Source of the DNA: Faecalimonas umbilicata
Lineage (GTDB): Bacteria > Bacillota > Clostridia > Lachnospirales > Lachnospiraceae
Direction: 5' to 3'
NCBI RefSeq assembly: GCF_004346095.1
Contig: NZ_SLZV01000021.1
Span: forward strand, 1-64,000
DNA: 64,000 nucleotides
Positions 38,299 to 48,026 of the stretch are shown here, piece by piece. The notes under the pieces are model-generated. The model did not search any database and was not told where the DNA came from. It worked only from the letters and a program-made list of their open reading frames with translations. The stretch's first letter is position 1; every line of letters begins with the position of its first letter. Both the position numbers and the translations under genes were made by a program.

Positions 38299-39867
38299 TT
38301 AAAATTCCACTCTCCTGCAATAACTCCAAAGTCCCGCTGCAATCAGGAGCAGCACCCCTGCTTCTGCCACTCCAAGAACTCCCACCGAAACATCTCCCAC
38401 AAAAAATATGAGTCCCATAAACGGAATGCTCACAATGATTCCAAAAATCAAGGCAAAAAAGGAAGCTGCACTCTGCTTGACTACGGTTGTCTCATTTGTC
38501 CAGTTATAAACCGGCAGCTTCAAATTGATAAACAATCCCCACACGGTCCCCGCAAAAGCTGCCGCCACCGGATAGACAAACAGTGTGATAAGTGTCATTC
38601 CCGTAACACGAAACCGTACTGCGAGAAGTGCAGAACTAATCAGTGCTGTCGGAATCTGAAGCAACAAATTGAACAACATTTTTCCTTTATAGATTTCTTC
38701 CTTCGTAATTGGAAGTGATTTGAGAATCCACAGATTTTTCCCTTCCAGGGACAGGGAAACACTTGTCGTACATGTCATCATGATCAATGCCCCAAGAATC
38801 AGTGGGAGGATTCCCTTCAACATCTGTTCTGGAATCTGCACTCCGAGCATCCGCTTTAGATCTGCATCTGACACAAAGAATGACGCCACTGCCAACATCA
38901 GACTCATGAGCACACCGATTCCCATATTCACACAGTAAATGGTAGAACCAAAAAACCGTCTTATCTCCTTTTGGCAGATCGCCGTCACCGGATGTTTTGC
39001 TGTAATTTTCTCTACTTGATAATTCCCCTTTGTCCGATGTGTCATCAATGCGGTATTCATTTTTTTGTAATTTTTTGATACAAGCACAACAAAAATCAGA
39101 TACACTCCCACTGACAAAGCAGCAAACAGAAAGAAATCCATCAGCCCCGCCCCTGTCACGCCTCTGAAGAACCAATTCGCCGGGGGATACATTTGATAGA
39201 TACTGTCTCTCAGTGCTTTACCGATCATTCCAATCTGTTCTGGTGTAAATCCTTCCTCTGGAATCACAGCTGTACTTCCAAAAGAGGCAATCAGTACTGA
39301 CATAGTAAGCAATACTGTAAGAACTGTGGACACTGCATTTGCACGGCGAAATCTCGCTGAAATAAATATAATTCCGGCTCCTACAAGTGTCGCTGCCGCT
39401 GTCGGAATCAGAGGAATCAAAAAGATTCCGGTAATCCATATCAGAACTGCCATGACAGAGCTCTCTGCCCAAAGAAAATATCCAATCCCCATCGGTACAA
39501 GCACAAATGCTGTCATCCCCAGATGAAACAGATACATGAGGAGAAAACGGCTCGCGATGACTGTCCGTGTCGGCACTGGAAGGGACATCAGCATCTCATA
39601 ATCCTTATAAGCAAACAATATCCCGTTCGTCTTCAGCATTGAGAAAAAAAATGTCACGATCCCCGGCAGTATGACCGCACATCCGGGAACCAGTTCTTCC
39701 ATTCCAAGGAATCCAAGTCCAAACGCCAAACCAAAGGAATAAGATGCCAGCATTGCAAGAAGTATCACATATATCGCTGCCAGAAAGATCTGTTTTACTC
39801 CCCACTTCTTTTTTAGGCCTAGATTCTGAATCTGTATTTTCACTAACAGAAGACATTTACTTCTCAT
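38299..39867 (-). CDS. ABC-2 type exporter membrane subunit
   Basis: A 522-residue protein with about twelve membrane segments and the pattern of large ABC-2 permeases of Clostridia, which act with a separate ATPase. It starts MRSKCLLLVKIQIQNLG and overlaps the ATPase gene by 11 bases, so translation is coupled. The C-terminal end is WSYCRRVEF. The cargo is unknown; such pairs export peptides, lipids or drugs. Confidence 0.86.
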   Translation of the reverse strand: MRSKCLLLVKIQIQNLGLKKKWGVKQIFLAAIYVILLAMLASYSFGLAFGLGFLGMEELVPGCAVILPGIVTFFFSMLKTNGILFAYKDYEMLMSLPVPTRTVIASRFLLMYLFHLGMTAFVLVPMGIGYFLWAESSVMAVLIWITGIFLIPLIPTAAATLVGAGIIFISARFRRANAVSTVLTVLLTMSVLIASFGSTAVIPEEGFTPEQIGMIGKALRDSIYQMYPPANWFFRGVTGAGLMDFFLFAALSVGVYLIFVVLVSKNYKKMNTALMTHRTKGNYQVEKITAKHPVTAICQKEIRRFFGSTIYCVNMGIGVLMSLMLAVASFFVSDADLKRMLGVQIPEQMLKGILPLILGALIMMTCTTSVSLSLEGKNLWILKSLPITKEEIYKGKMLFNLLLQIPTALISSALLAVRFRVTGMTLITLFVYPVAAAFAGTVWGLFINLKLPVYNWTNETTVVKQSAASFFALIFGIIVSIPFMGLIFFVGDVSVGVLGVAEAGVLLLIAAGLWSYCRRVEF

Positions 39868-40573
39868 GCTCCGTCACCTCCATAAAGAGATGTTCGAGGG
39901 ATGCATCTTTCAGGATCGACTCCATCTCTCCAGAAACAACCAGTTTTCCATCTTTGATGATCGCAACCTTGTTGCAGAGTTTCTCCGCCACATCCAGTAC
40001 ATGGGTGGAGAAAAAAATAGCCGCTCCTCTTCGACACATCTCATGCATCGTGTTTTTCAAAAGCAGCGTTGCCTTCGGATCCAGCCCAACAAATGGTTCA
40101 TCCAAAATCATTAACTTTGGCTCATGAATCAACGCCGAGATAATTGCCAGTTTCTGCTTCATTCCATGAGAATAGGATGCCACCGGATCTCCGAGCGCAC
40201 CCGTCAATGCAAACTGATCCCCATACCTCTGAATCCGCTCTTTTCTCACAGACGCTTCCACCTCAAAAATATCCCCGATAAAGTTCAGATACTGAATTCC
40301 TGTCAGATGTTCGTAAAGATCCGGATTGTCCGGAATGTATGCCATACACTTTTTGCAAGCAACCGGATTCTCTTTGATGTCTATCCCGTCAATCGTGATC
40401 GTTCCCTCCTCAAACTCCAGCACACCTGCCACCGATTTGATCGTGGTACTTTTCCCGGCTCCGTTATGTCCGATGAATCCATAAATATCTCCTGCCTCCA
40501 CAAAAAGATTCAGATCATCCACCGCCTTTTTTCCACCTTTATATCTTTTTGAAAAATGTTCGATCCGCAACAT
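39857..40573 (-). CDS. ABC transporter ATPase subunit
   Basis: A protein of 238 residues from the ATG at 40573 (MLRIEHFSKRY). Walker A is GHNGAGKST, the signature YSHGMKQK and Walker B LMILDEPFVGLD, all complete. The pattern resembles the CcmA/YxlF class that drives ABC-2 permeases. It overlaps the permease start by 11 bases. A frame extending to 40612 has no better ribosome site. No self-resistance gene is evident beside it. Confidence 0.93.
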   Translation of the reverse strand: MLRIEHFSKRYKGGKKAVDDLNLFVEAGDIYGFIGHNGAGKSTTIKSVAGVLEFEEGTITIDGIDIKENPVACKKCMAYIPDNPDLYEHLTGIQYLNFIGDIFEVEASVRKERIQRYGDQFALTGALGDPVASYSHGMKQKLAIISALIHEPKLMILDEPFVGLDPKATLLLKNTMHEMCRRGAAIFFSTHVLDVAEKLCNKVAIIKDGKLVVSGEMESILKDASLEHLFMEVTEHEK

Positions 40574-40646
40574 ACTTTCTTTTCCACCCTTTCTCTCTAG
40601 TCTCCCATGCACTCTCTGTCACTCTTACTTCATTTGTATTATTGTT

Positions 40647-41597
40647 TTAATACAATATATCTTCTTTCTTTTCGGATGTCAAGACATGATTTCCCTCCAG
40701 GTATTTCCGCGGAGATACTCCGGCAGCCTTTTTAAATGCTTTACTGAAATGATATTCATCACAATATCCGACTGCCGCCGCAATCTCACTGGATTTCATC
40801 GTTCCTGTGAGCAGAAGCTCCTTTGCTTTGTTGATCCGTATTCGGTTCAGATACTCAAAAATTGTAATTCCCGTCTGCTTTTTAAACATTCGATTTAGAT
40901 AGTCAAAACTCATACTGCACAAATTCGAAATCCGCTTCCCGGTAATCTTCTGTCCATAAGCGCCATATAGAAAATTTAGGATCAACTGAACTTTCTCTCT
41001 GTGCTGCACTTGAATCGGGTCATCTTCTCTTTCATTGAATACCGTATGCGAATAGTATGCGCCCACTTCAGTAAGTACCTCGATCAATTTGCAGGAACAA
41101 ATCAACTTAAAATGTTCTTTCCGATAGACAAATGCATCGATTGCCTCCTCGATCAGCCTCTGGATCTTCTGCCGGATCCCCGGACTTTCTATCCGCATGG
41201 TCTTCGGAAAAATCAATTTTGATTTTTCATAAAATTCATATCCAAGCGGATCGCATTGATAGAACAACTTGCGGTTTTCTGATAATACTTCTCTGATTTT
41301 TCCTTCTTCCGTACAGGAAAGTTCCTGTAACGTTTCCGCCCCAAAATGAATATAATAATAGGAACATTCTGATTCTCTGTAACCAACATGAGTCATACCG
41401 GGCTGCAATAAAATATATTCTCCTTCCCGGATTTCATACTTTCTGTCTCCCTCTCTTAAGTACATCGTCCCACGTCTGACAAAATACAAAATATATTCCT
41501 CTGCTGTCCGCAGAAAATGTATCCAGCCTTCCTGCATATCGGTTTTGTTCATGTATGATATCTTCGGAATCTGATCTGTGTTCAGGCAAAAATACAT
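40647..41597 (-). CDS. AraC-family transcription regulator
   Basis: A protein of about 316 residues. A cupin-type ligand domain (about 1-150, with REGEYILLQPGMTHVG) precedes the two helix-turn-helix units at about 215-310 (SNLCSMSFDYLNRMFKKQTG and AAAVGYCDEYHFSKAFKKAAG). I prefer the ATG at 41597 because AGGAG lies ten bases ahead; one at 41606 is too close. It diverges from a MATE gene with a 169-base gap, so it probably controls that exporter; the ligand is unknown. Confidence 0.9.
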   Translation of the reverse strand: MYFCLNTDQIPKISYMNKTDMQEGWIHFLRTAEEYILYFVRRGTMYLREGDRKYEIREGEYILLQPGMTHVGYRESECSYYYIHFGAETLQELSCTEEGKIREVLSENRKLFYQCDPLGYEFYEKSKLIFPKTMRIESPGIRQKIQRLIEEAIDAFVYRKEHFKLICSCKLIEVLTEVGAYYSHTVFNEREDDPIQVQHREKVQLILNFLYGAYGQKITGKRISNLCSMSFDYLNRMFKKQTGITIFEYLNRIRINKAKELLLTGTMKSSEIAAAVGYCDEYHFSKAFKKAAGVSPRKYLEGNHVLTSEKKEDILY

Positions 41598-41766
41598 ATA
41601 TATCATGCTCCTTTCAACTTTTCTCCATATGATTTTCTATTTCCAAGGATATCTAAAATATCGCTATTTTACAAGAACTATGCGTTATTTTACATGTACA
41701 AAATGAAAACTTTGTTCTATTCTATCACTTGCAATACCAATCATATCATTCAGAAAGGAAATTTTT

Positions 41767-43110
41767 ATGGAAAAAGATCTGACAACCGGAAATATTTTTC
41801 AACGTATTTTAATTTTTGCATTTCCGATTTTCATCGGGAATGTATTTCAACAGCTCTATAATATGGCAGACAGTATTATCGTCGGCCGTTTTGTCGGAAA
41901 GGATGCCTTTGCCGCAGTAGGCTCCACAGGTTCGTTAAACTTTCTCATTATCGGATTTGTGCTCGGGTTAAGCAGCGGTCTCTGCATCCCCGTTGCACAA
42001 CGCTATGGTGCAAATAAATTATCGGACATGCGCAGAAAGATCGCTGCCGCAGTGCAAATTTCTATCGTGCTCGGCATTGGGCTGACTATCGTCATCGCCT
42101 GCTCTACAGGAGCACTTTTACGCTTGATGCAGACACCGGACAGTATTTATAAGGATGCTTACACTTACATCTTTATCATTTTTCTCGGGATTCCTGCCAC
42201 GCTTCTTTATAATGTACCTGCCAATATTTCTCGTGCACTGGGCGACAGCAAAATTCCACTGTACTTTTTGTTGTTTTCCGCATTTATGAATGTCATTCTG
42301 GATTTGATTTTTGTCTGTATCTTTCATATGGGCGTTTCCGGAACCGCGATCGCAACCGTGATTTCTCAGGCATTATCCGGTATTCTCTGCATCGTCTATC
42401 TGAAAAAGAAGTACGACATCCTCACATTCCAAAAAGAAGAATGGGAAATTGACCTCCATTCCATCCGTCAGTCCACGATCATCGGAATCCCAATGGGACT
42501 GCAGTTTTCTATCACAGCAATCGGAAGTGTTGTCCTCCAGAGTGCAGTAAACCTGCTCGGCGCCGATGCCGTTGTGGCAGTCAATGCTGCTATGAAGATC
42601 TTGATGATCTTTACACAGCCGTTTGAAGCTCTTGGCGCAACACTTGCGACCTACTCCGGTCAAAACCTCGGAGCCGGCAAAATTGACCGAATTCAAAATG
42701 GCGTGAAAATTTCTATGATTTTCTCTGTCGTCTGCTCTATCGTGCTGATGATTCTGATCAATCTTGTCTGTCTGCCGATGTCTCTGCTCTTTATGAAGCA
42801 GAGTGATATGACTCCGTATATCACAGAATGCATCCAGAAGCTTCTGTTCTTTAACAGCTGTACTTTCTTTCCGCTTGCTTCCCTGCTGATTTTCAGAAAT
42901 ACGCTACAGGGACTTGGACACAGTGTGATTGCTATGGGAGCTGGGCTTTTTGAAATGCTTGCCCGGACAATCGTTGCATTCTTGTCATCCGCTTTCGGTT
43001 ACACTGCCATCTGTTTTGCGAATCCGGCAGCATGGATCGCAGCAAATATCATCCTCGTTCCTCTTTACATTTCTACCATGAAAAAATTAAAAAGGCAGAA
43101 TTTCTCTTAG
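41767..43110 (+). CDS. MATE-family efflux protein (divergent from AraC)
   Basis: A 447-residue MATE protein with twelve membrane segments. The typical N-terminal pattern FPIFIGNVFQQLYNMADSII is followed by a second half with a similar layout. MATE proteins export drugs or metabolites by Na+ or H+ antiport. AGAAAGGA stands before the ATG. A strong hairpin terminator follows. Control by the divergent AraC regulator is inferred from position. Confidence 0.93.
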   Translation: MEKDLTTGNIFQRILIFAFPIFIGNVFQQLYNMADSIIVGRFVGKDAFAAVGSTGSLNFLIIGFVLGLSSGLCIPVAQRYGANKLSDMRRKIAAAVQISIVLGIGLTIVIACSTGALLRLMQTPDSIYKDAYTYIFIIFLGIPATLLYNVPANISRALGDSKIPLYFLLFSAFMNVILDLIFVCIFHMGVSGTAIATVISQALSGILCIVYLKKKYDILTFQKEEWEIDLHSIRQSTIIGIPMGLQFSITAIGSVVLQSAVNLLGADAVVAVNAAMKILMIFTQPFEALGATLATYSGQNLGAGKIDRIQNGVKISMIFSVVCSIVLMILINLVCLPMSLLFMKQSDMTPYITECIQKLLFFNSCTFFPLASLLIFRNTLQGLGHSVIAMGAGLFEMLARTIVAFLSSAFGYTAICFANPAAWIAANIILVPLYISTMKKLKRQNFS

Positions 43111-43146
43111 CAACGCAGCAAAACACCGTTCCTATTCATTCAAAAA

Positions 43147-43190
43147 AAGGATTTTGCAAAATCTTCTCAATGAAGATCTGCAAAATCCTT
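43147..43190. terminator. Bidirectional terminator between the MATE and CmpB-type genes
   Basis: AAGGATTTTGCA pairs with TGCAAAATCCTT, with an inner ATCTTC/GAAGAT stem. T-rich sequence follows on the plus strand and TTTTTTT on the minus strand, so it serves both converging genes. Confidence 0.88.
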
Positions 43191-43205
43191 CTTTCTCTTT
43201 CTATT

Positions 43206-44060
43206 CTATTTCTTCTTTCCATTTTTCCGAATGTACTCACGAAGGTCTTCCAATGCATCTTTGTACTTTCTAGACTCCAGCTTCGGGAATGCCCGGATGA
43301 TTCGCTTCATATGCGCCGGATTTCTCAAAATCAACTCCCGATAATGTTTGCGCAGTTCAATGATCTGCTCCCGCATATCTTCTGAAAGATCCTTTCTTCT
43401 CTCATGGAACTCTGCTGCCCGCTCTTTCAGACGGTCCGCCATCTCTTCTTTCAGTTCCAATGCCTCTGTGACATCTTCGTAAATATTTTCCCCAATCTCA
43501 TCTGAGATCCGATGAAGTTCTGTGGCAATTTCATTCATCTTGGCCAGCTTTCGATTCATCTTCAAAATATCTGTCACTGTCACATACAAATCTACAAACA
43601 AAGTCACCCCAAACAACACAATGCATGTCCAGCCCACAAATTCCGGCAAAAAGTCCAGTGCTTTATGGATCAACGGATGTAAAATCTTCACGATCAGTAC
43701 ACATGCCACACCCCAGATCAAAGAAAACAAAAGACACACATATCCATTCAGATTCAGTGGCATGGAAGAATAATCCCACCACTTATTATGAAACAGTTTA
43801 TCCAAAATAAATCCGGTAAACCACTCCAACGCTGTCACAAGTACAACGGAAGAAATATATAGCAGGATCAGATTGTCTTTGAGCCCATCCAGACAGGACA
43901 CAACAACAGCCACCCCTACTCCATAAATCGGACAGATCGGACCATTTAGAAATCCTCTGTTGACAAACTTTCCTTCCTTAACGCCTGCAAATGCAACTTC
44001 CGTACACCACCCAAGAAATCCATATACAAAAAAATATAGCAAGATAAAATAAACCGACAT
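43206..44060 (-). CDS. CmpB-type membrane protein ('putative ABC transporter type IV', PF06541-like)
   Basis: A protein of 284 residues from the ATG at 44060, with AAAGGGTGAG ahead. It has about five membrane segments in the first 170 residues (LLYFFVYGFLGWCTEVAF, then GPICPIYGVG). A long charged, probably coiled-coil tail (about 175-284) follows. The family is called an ABC permease by annotation, but transport has not been shown. The membrane part with a cytoplasmic helical tail suggests a scaffold. No ATPase gene adjoins it. Confidence 0.78.
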   Translation of the reverse strand: MSVYFILLYFFVYGFLGWCTEVAFAGVKEGKFVNRGFLNGPICPIYGVGVAVVVSCLDGLKDNLILLYISSVVLVTALEWFTGFILDKLFHNKWWDYSSMPLNLNGYVCLLFSLIWGVACVLIVKILHPLIHKALDFLPEFVGWTCIVLFGVTLFVDLYVTVTDILKMNRKLAKMNEIATELHRISDEIGENIYEDVTEALELKEEMADRLKERAAEFHERRKDLSEDMREQIIELRKHYRELILRNPAHMKRIIRAFPKLESRKYKDALEDLREYIRKNGKKK

Positions 44061-44195
44061 ACTCTCACCCTTTCTTTTCCTTCTGCTGCTTACCATCTCA
44101 CACGTTCAGCAGCATTCTGCCTTAAAGATAAATTTCATTATATAGAGGAACTTCTTCTCTGTAAATATCTTTTTGCAATTTCCATTCAGAAATTC

Positions 44196-44224
44196 TTGTA
44201 CTTTCCCCGGTTCTTTATTATAAT
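44196..44224 (+). promoter_or_regulatory. feoAB promoter
   Basis: TTGTAC (44196-44201), 17 bases, TATAAT (44219-44224). The Fur box begins inside the -10 box. Confidence 0.8.
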
Positions 44225-44247
44225 GATAATGAATAATCATTATCATT
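44222..44247 (+). promoter_or_regulatory. Fur box of feoAB
   Basis: AATGATAATGA, four bases, TCATTATCATT: a perfect dyad with the GATAATGAT-type Fur half-sites. It overlaps the -10 box, so Fur-Fe2+ would block transcription. fur lies in this window at 18304-18777. Confidence 0.9.
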
Positions 44248-44278
44248 AACACAATTACAAAAGGAGAAACATGATCCT

Positions 44279-44512
44279 ATGCAGTTAAAACAAGGAAAAG
44301 ATAACACGACTTACATTGTAGAGGCGATGGATCTGGAACTTCCACTGGAACGTCGGCTGGAAGCACTTGGTCTGACCCCCGGAACCCGCATCACTATTTT
44401 AAATAATCAAAAACGTGGCTCCATGACTGTAAAGTTCCGCGGCACAAGATTTGCTGTCGGAAAGCGGATTGCAGACCATATCACAGTAAAGGAGGCAGCT
44501 TCCCATGAGTAA
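44279..44512 (+). CDS. feoA: FeoA, ferrous iron transport accessory protein
   Basis: A 77-residue SH3-like FeoA. The segments ERRLEALGLTPGTRITILN and VKFRGTRFAVGKRIADHI fit the family. FeoA binds FeoB and supports Fe2+ uptake. It overlaps feoB by eight bases, so translation is coupled. The start is the ATG at 44279; one at 44271 gives only a few codons before a stop. Confidence 0.93.
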   Translation: MQLKQGKDNTTYIVEAMDLELPLERRLEALGLTPGTRITILNNQKRGSMTVKFRGTRFAVGKRIADHITVKEAASHE

Positions 44513-46550
44513 AACGATCAATGTCGGATTCATCGGCAACCCAAACTGTGGGAAAACCACACTTTTTAACGCCTTTACCGGGGCGAACCTCAAGGTGGCA
44601 AACTGGCCTGGCGTCACGGTCGAGAAAAAAGAAGGCTACACAACTTATGAAGGAGAACAGTTCAAACTGGTAGATCTCCCGGGAATTTACAGTCTAACTT
44701 CCTATACAATGGAAGAAAAAGTTTCACGCGAATGCATCATGAGCGATGAGATTGACGTCATTGTGGACGTAGTAGATGCCTCGTGTCTCGAGCGCAACCT
44801 GTATTTGACGCTTCAGCTGATCGAGCTTGGGAAACCGGTCATTCTTGCGCTGAACATGATGGACATTGTCGAAGAACGTGGAATGGAAATTGATCTGCAC
44901 AGACTTCCGGAAATGCTCGGCATTCCTGCCATTCCGGTTTCTGCACGAAAAAAAAGCGGGCTCTCTGTTCTGATGCACGCAGTATCCCATCATGCAGACC
45001 ATGCGATCCAGAATCCTCTGATTCATCATCATCACGACAAACAGAGCCGTCATGAACACAATCATCATACAGAATATGCGATGGTCTATTCGGATGCCCT
45101 TGAAGATAAGATTGATGTGATCATGGATGCACTCGCCTGCTCCTACCCAACGCTTGAAAACCCTCGATGGCATGCAATCAAGCTGCTTGAGAAAGATGAA
45201 TCTGTCACAGCGGCCTTTCCTCTTCCAGATCTTGAGAAGATCATCGACCGCAGCTATGAACAGGAGATCATCAATCAAAAATACGATTTTATCGAGGAGA
45301 TCATTCAGGAGATACTGGTCAACAAATCAGAAAAAGAAGCTTTTACCGAGAAATTAGACCACTTTCTCACACACAGGATCTGGGGACTTCCACTCTTTCT
45401 CGGAATTATGGCACTTGTCTTTCTGCTGACCTTTACCGTCGGCGACTGGCTCAAAGGATATTTTGAAATCTTTTTGGAATCCTTCTCGGCAGCAGTGACA
45501 AGCGGACTTACCTCCCTACATGTAGGCGACATGATGATTTCCCTGGTTGTAGATGGTATCATCTCCGGTGTCGGCGGAATTCTGACTTTCCTGCCAAACA
45601 TTTTCATCCTGTTTCTCGCGCTTGCCTTTTTGGAAGACAGCGGCTACATGGCTCGTGTCGCCTTCGTCATGGATGATATTATGGGACATCTCGGACTTTC
45701 CGGACGTGCTTTCATTCCGCTTCTGCTCGGATTTGGATGTTCTGTTCCTGCCGTCATGGCCTCCCGTGCACTGGAACACCGCAAGGACCGGTTAAAAACT
45801 ATTTTGATCACACCGTTTATGTCGTGCAGTGCAAGACTTCCAATCTATGTATTGTTTTCGCAGATGTTCTTTCCAAAACATGCAATGCTTGTATCTTACT
45901 CTATGTATCTGCTCGGAATCATCGTTGCGATCACTACTGCTTTTGTCTTATCCAAATTAGATGGAAGCAAAGCCGAACATGCACTTTTGATCGAACTTCC
46001 GGAATATAAGTCTCCAAATGCCAGAACAATCGCAATCTATGTCTGGGAGAAAGTAAAGGACTACCTCACGAAAGCCGGAACAGTCATCTTTGTTGCTTCC
46101 GTTATCTTATGGGGATTATTAAACTTTGGTCCTTCCGGATATGTGACAGATATTTCAAACAGCTTTGGATCTATCATCGGGAAAGCAGCTGTTCCTCTCT
46201 TTGCACCAGTCGGACTCGGATACTGGCAGATTGTCGTTGCCCTGATTGCAGGAATTGCAGCAAAAGAAGTCGTTGTATCAAGCTGCAGCGTTTTATTCGG
46301 GGTACAAAACATTACAACTACAGATGGTATGAGTACCATGGTTGCAACACTCGGCGCTCTTGGATTCGGGGCAGCAAATGCCTATGCACTAATGGTATTT
46401 TGCCTTCTTTATATCCCGTGTACTGCTACCATCGCAACGATCAACCGGGAAGTAGAGAGCAAAAAACTGACAGCACTGATCATTTTCTTCCAGTTTGCTG
46501 TCGCATGGGTTATGAGTTTCCTCGTATACCATATCGGACTGTTATTTTAA
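44505..46550 (+). CDS. feoB: FeoB, ferrous iron transporter
   Basis: A 681-residue Fe2+ transporter. The N-terminal GTPase has G1 GNPNCGKTTLFNAF, G3 DLPGIYSL and G4 LNMMD. A His-rich stretch (HHHHDKQSRHEHNHH, about residues 170-190) may bind metal. Membrane segments from about residue 290 include two gate motifs. There is no FeoC gene behind it. A 9-bp hairpin 50 bases behind the stop is shared with the converging prepilin peptidase gene. Confidence 0.97.
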   Translation: MSKTINVGFIGNPNCGKTTLFNAFTGANLKVANWPGVTVEKKEGYTTYEGEQFKLVDLPGIYSLTSYTMEEKVSRECIMSDEIDVIVDVVDASCLERNLYLTLQLIELGKPVILALNMMDIVEERGMEIDLHRLPEMLGIPAIPVSARKKSGLSVLMHAVSHHADHAIQNPLIHHHHDKQSRHEHNHHTEYAMVYSDALEDKIDVIMDALACSYPTLENPRWHAIKLLEKDESVTAAFPLPDLEKIIDRSYEQEIINQKYDFIEEIIQEILVNKSEKEAFTEKLDHFLTHRIWGLPLFLGIMALVFLLTFTVGDWLKGYFEIFLESFSAAVTSGLTSLHVGDMMISLVVDGIISGVGGILTFLPNIFILFLALAFLEDSGYMARVAFVMDDIMGHLGLSGRAFIPLLLGFGCSVPAVMASRALEHRKDRLKTILITPFMSCSARLPIYVLFSQMFFPKHAMLVSYSMYLLGIIVAITTAFVLSKLDGSKAEHALLIELPEYKSPNARTIAIYVWEKVKDYLTKAGTVIFVASVILWGLLNFGPSGYVTDISNSFGSIIGKAAVPLFAPVGLGYWQIVVALIAGIAAKEVVVSSCSVLFGVQNITTTDGMSTMVATLGALGFGAANAYALMVFCLLYIPCTATIATINREVESKKLTALIIFFQFAVAWVMSFLVYHIGLLF

Positions 46551-46600
46551 TTTTTCAAAAATATGGAAATTTTCTAGATAGGTGTAGTTGAAATGACAGT

Positions 46601-46621
46601 CCATCTGATAAGATCAGATGG
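46601..46621. terminator. Hairpin between feoB and the prepilin peptidase gene
   Basis: CCATCTGAT, loop AAG, ATCAGATGG: a perfect 9-bp stem without a clear T-tract. It overlaps the last codons of the converging gene. Confidence 0.5.
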
Positions 46622-47063
46622 GCATGCTCCACAGATGGTATAAGATTCCAGCACAGAGAAATGGTCCAAATGCAACAACTGAATTTCGTTTGATCTTACC
46701 ACTTGCCATCCCGGCAAGAATATAGATCCCACATAAAATAATGGCAGCAGTCAGGGAATACAGGCTTTTTACAGGCCCCAGCAAACTTCCCACTGCTGCC
46801 ATTAATTTGATATCTCCTCCTCCAAAGGCTCCAGGCCTTAAAATCGTAATCAGCACAAGCACCCCACTGGCAGAACACACTCCGGAAATCACATAAAAAA
46901 GAAGTCTTCCCCATTCACCTTGATTCAGGCAAAAGAATAACTGCATGAGACAATAACAGAACAATATTGTGACATCCTGATTGAAAATCTTCTGTTCTTT
47001 CCAATCTGTGACTGCAATTTTTGTCAGCATCCCTGTGATGATCATTTGATTAAAAAACTTCAT
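46614..47063 (-). CDS. A24-family prepilin peptidase-like protein
   Basis: A protein of 149 residues from the ATG at 47063 (AAGGAGG ahead). It has about five membrane segments. The two catalytic aspartates are visible: VTDWKEQKI near residue 23 and GGGDIKLMAAVG near residue 90. It lacks the N-terminal methylase domain, like the short TadV/ComC-derived forms. No pilin or competence pilus genes adjoin it here, so its substrate lies elsewhere in the genome. Confidence 0.87.
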   Translation of the reverse strand: MKFFNQMIITGMLTKIAVTDWKEQKIFNQDVTILFCYCLMQLFFCLNQGEWGRLLFYVISGVCSASGVLVLITILRPGAFGGGDIKLMAAVGSLLGPVKSLYSLTAAIILCGIYILAGMASGKIKRNSVVAFGPFLCAGILYHLWSMPI

Positions 47064-47108
47064 CGTCCCTCCTTGCAAACGATTGATCTGACTTTCTGAA
47101 CAAAAGCT

Positions 47109-47927
47109 TTATTTATTCAAATAATGGAGCTCGATCGGATCGATCGGATCGATCGGATTCTCCTCTTTTCCTTTTACTTTTCTTTTATAATATTTCAAAA
47201 GCCCTCCGCCTTTGTTATAAATCCAAAAAGAATACGTGAGAAGTTTTCCAGCCTTTCCCATCTTTTCTTTTGTCGTCTTATTATAGAGTGTTCCACCTGC
47301 TTCTAAAGGACCTTTCTTACGGATCAAAGAAATCAGCTCTGTCTCACAAGTAACCCTCTCCGGAAGAATGGTCGCTCCTTTTCCGACACATTCTGGCTTG
47401 TGGGCATCACTGCCTCCGATTCCCGGCTTCTGATACTTCTGCGAAAGCCGCAGTGCTCCCTCATTCGACTCCACCGATTCGCACGCATTAAACGCTTCCA
47501 TAAAATCAAATCTCTTGATCAGTTCCGGATTCTTAAAATATCGTTTCGTATTCGTAAAACTCAAATATTTTCCTCCGCACGGGTGTGCCGGTCCTAAAAT
47601 TCCACCATTTCGATGTACAAAATCAATCAAGACTGCTGCCGGAAGTCCTCTCATCTCCAGCATCCGCATCTTAACTCCTTCCGGCATGATTACAATAATA
47701 TGTCCCGCATCACTTGTATCATATTCAATTCCTTTCAGGACAACAAAATCTGTATGTTTTTTCCCTTTGATATGTTCCTTCCAGTATCGGTACCCCTTGT
47801 ATGTGTTGTGATCTGTGATCAACATCCCGTCAAAACCTTTCTCTTTCAACAGGGTAATATATTCTTCCAGACTTACCTTACTATCCACAGAACCTTCTTT
47901 TACGTGACAATGCATATCAATCTTCAT
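47109..47927 (-). CDS. PHP-domain metal-dependent phosphoesterase
   Basis: A 272-residue PHP protein. Metal ligands are in MKIDMHCHVKEG, LITDHNTYKG, GIEYD, GPAHPCGGKY and IGGSDAHKPE. PHP proteins hydrolyse phosphoesters such as histidinol phosphate or oligonucleotides; the substrate is unknown. Near the C-terminus the Asp-Pro-Ile unit is encoded by three copies of a 9-base repeat (47131-47157). AGGAGG precedes the ATG. Confidence 0.88.
   Translation of the reverse strand: MKIDMHCHVKEGSVDSKVSLEEYITLLKEKGFDGMLITDHNTYKGYRYWKEHIKGKKHTDFVVLKGIEYDTSDAGHIIVIMPEGVKMRMLEMRGLPAAVLIDFVHRNGGILGPAHPCGGKYLSFTNTKRYFKNPELIKRFDFMEAFNACESVESNEGALRLSQKYQKPGIGGSDAHKPECVGKGATILPERVTCETELISLIRKKGPLEAGGTLYNKTTKEKMGKAGKLLTYSFWIYNKGGGLLKYYKRKVKGKEENPIDPIDPIELHYLNK
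47131..47157. repeat. Three tandem copies of TCGATCGGA
   Basis: Exact 9-base repeats at 47131-47139, 47140-47148 and 47149-47157, in frame within the PHP gene's end. They encode an Asp-Pro-Ile triplet repeat and are dense in GATC. Confidence 0.9.
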
Positions 47928-48026
47928 AAGCCTGCCTCCTTGTCTTACTATCTACTTTTATTATACCCTTTTTTCTGTAAAGTTCAATGATAGAACAAAA
48001 ATATTAGAAAGATTAAAAAACTAAAA

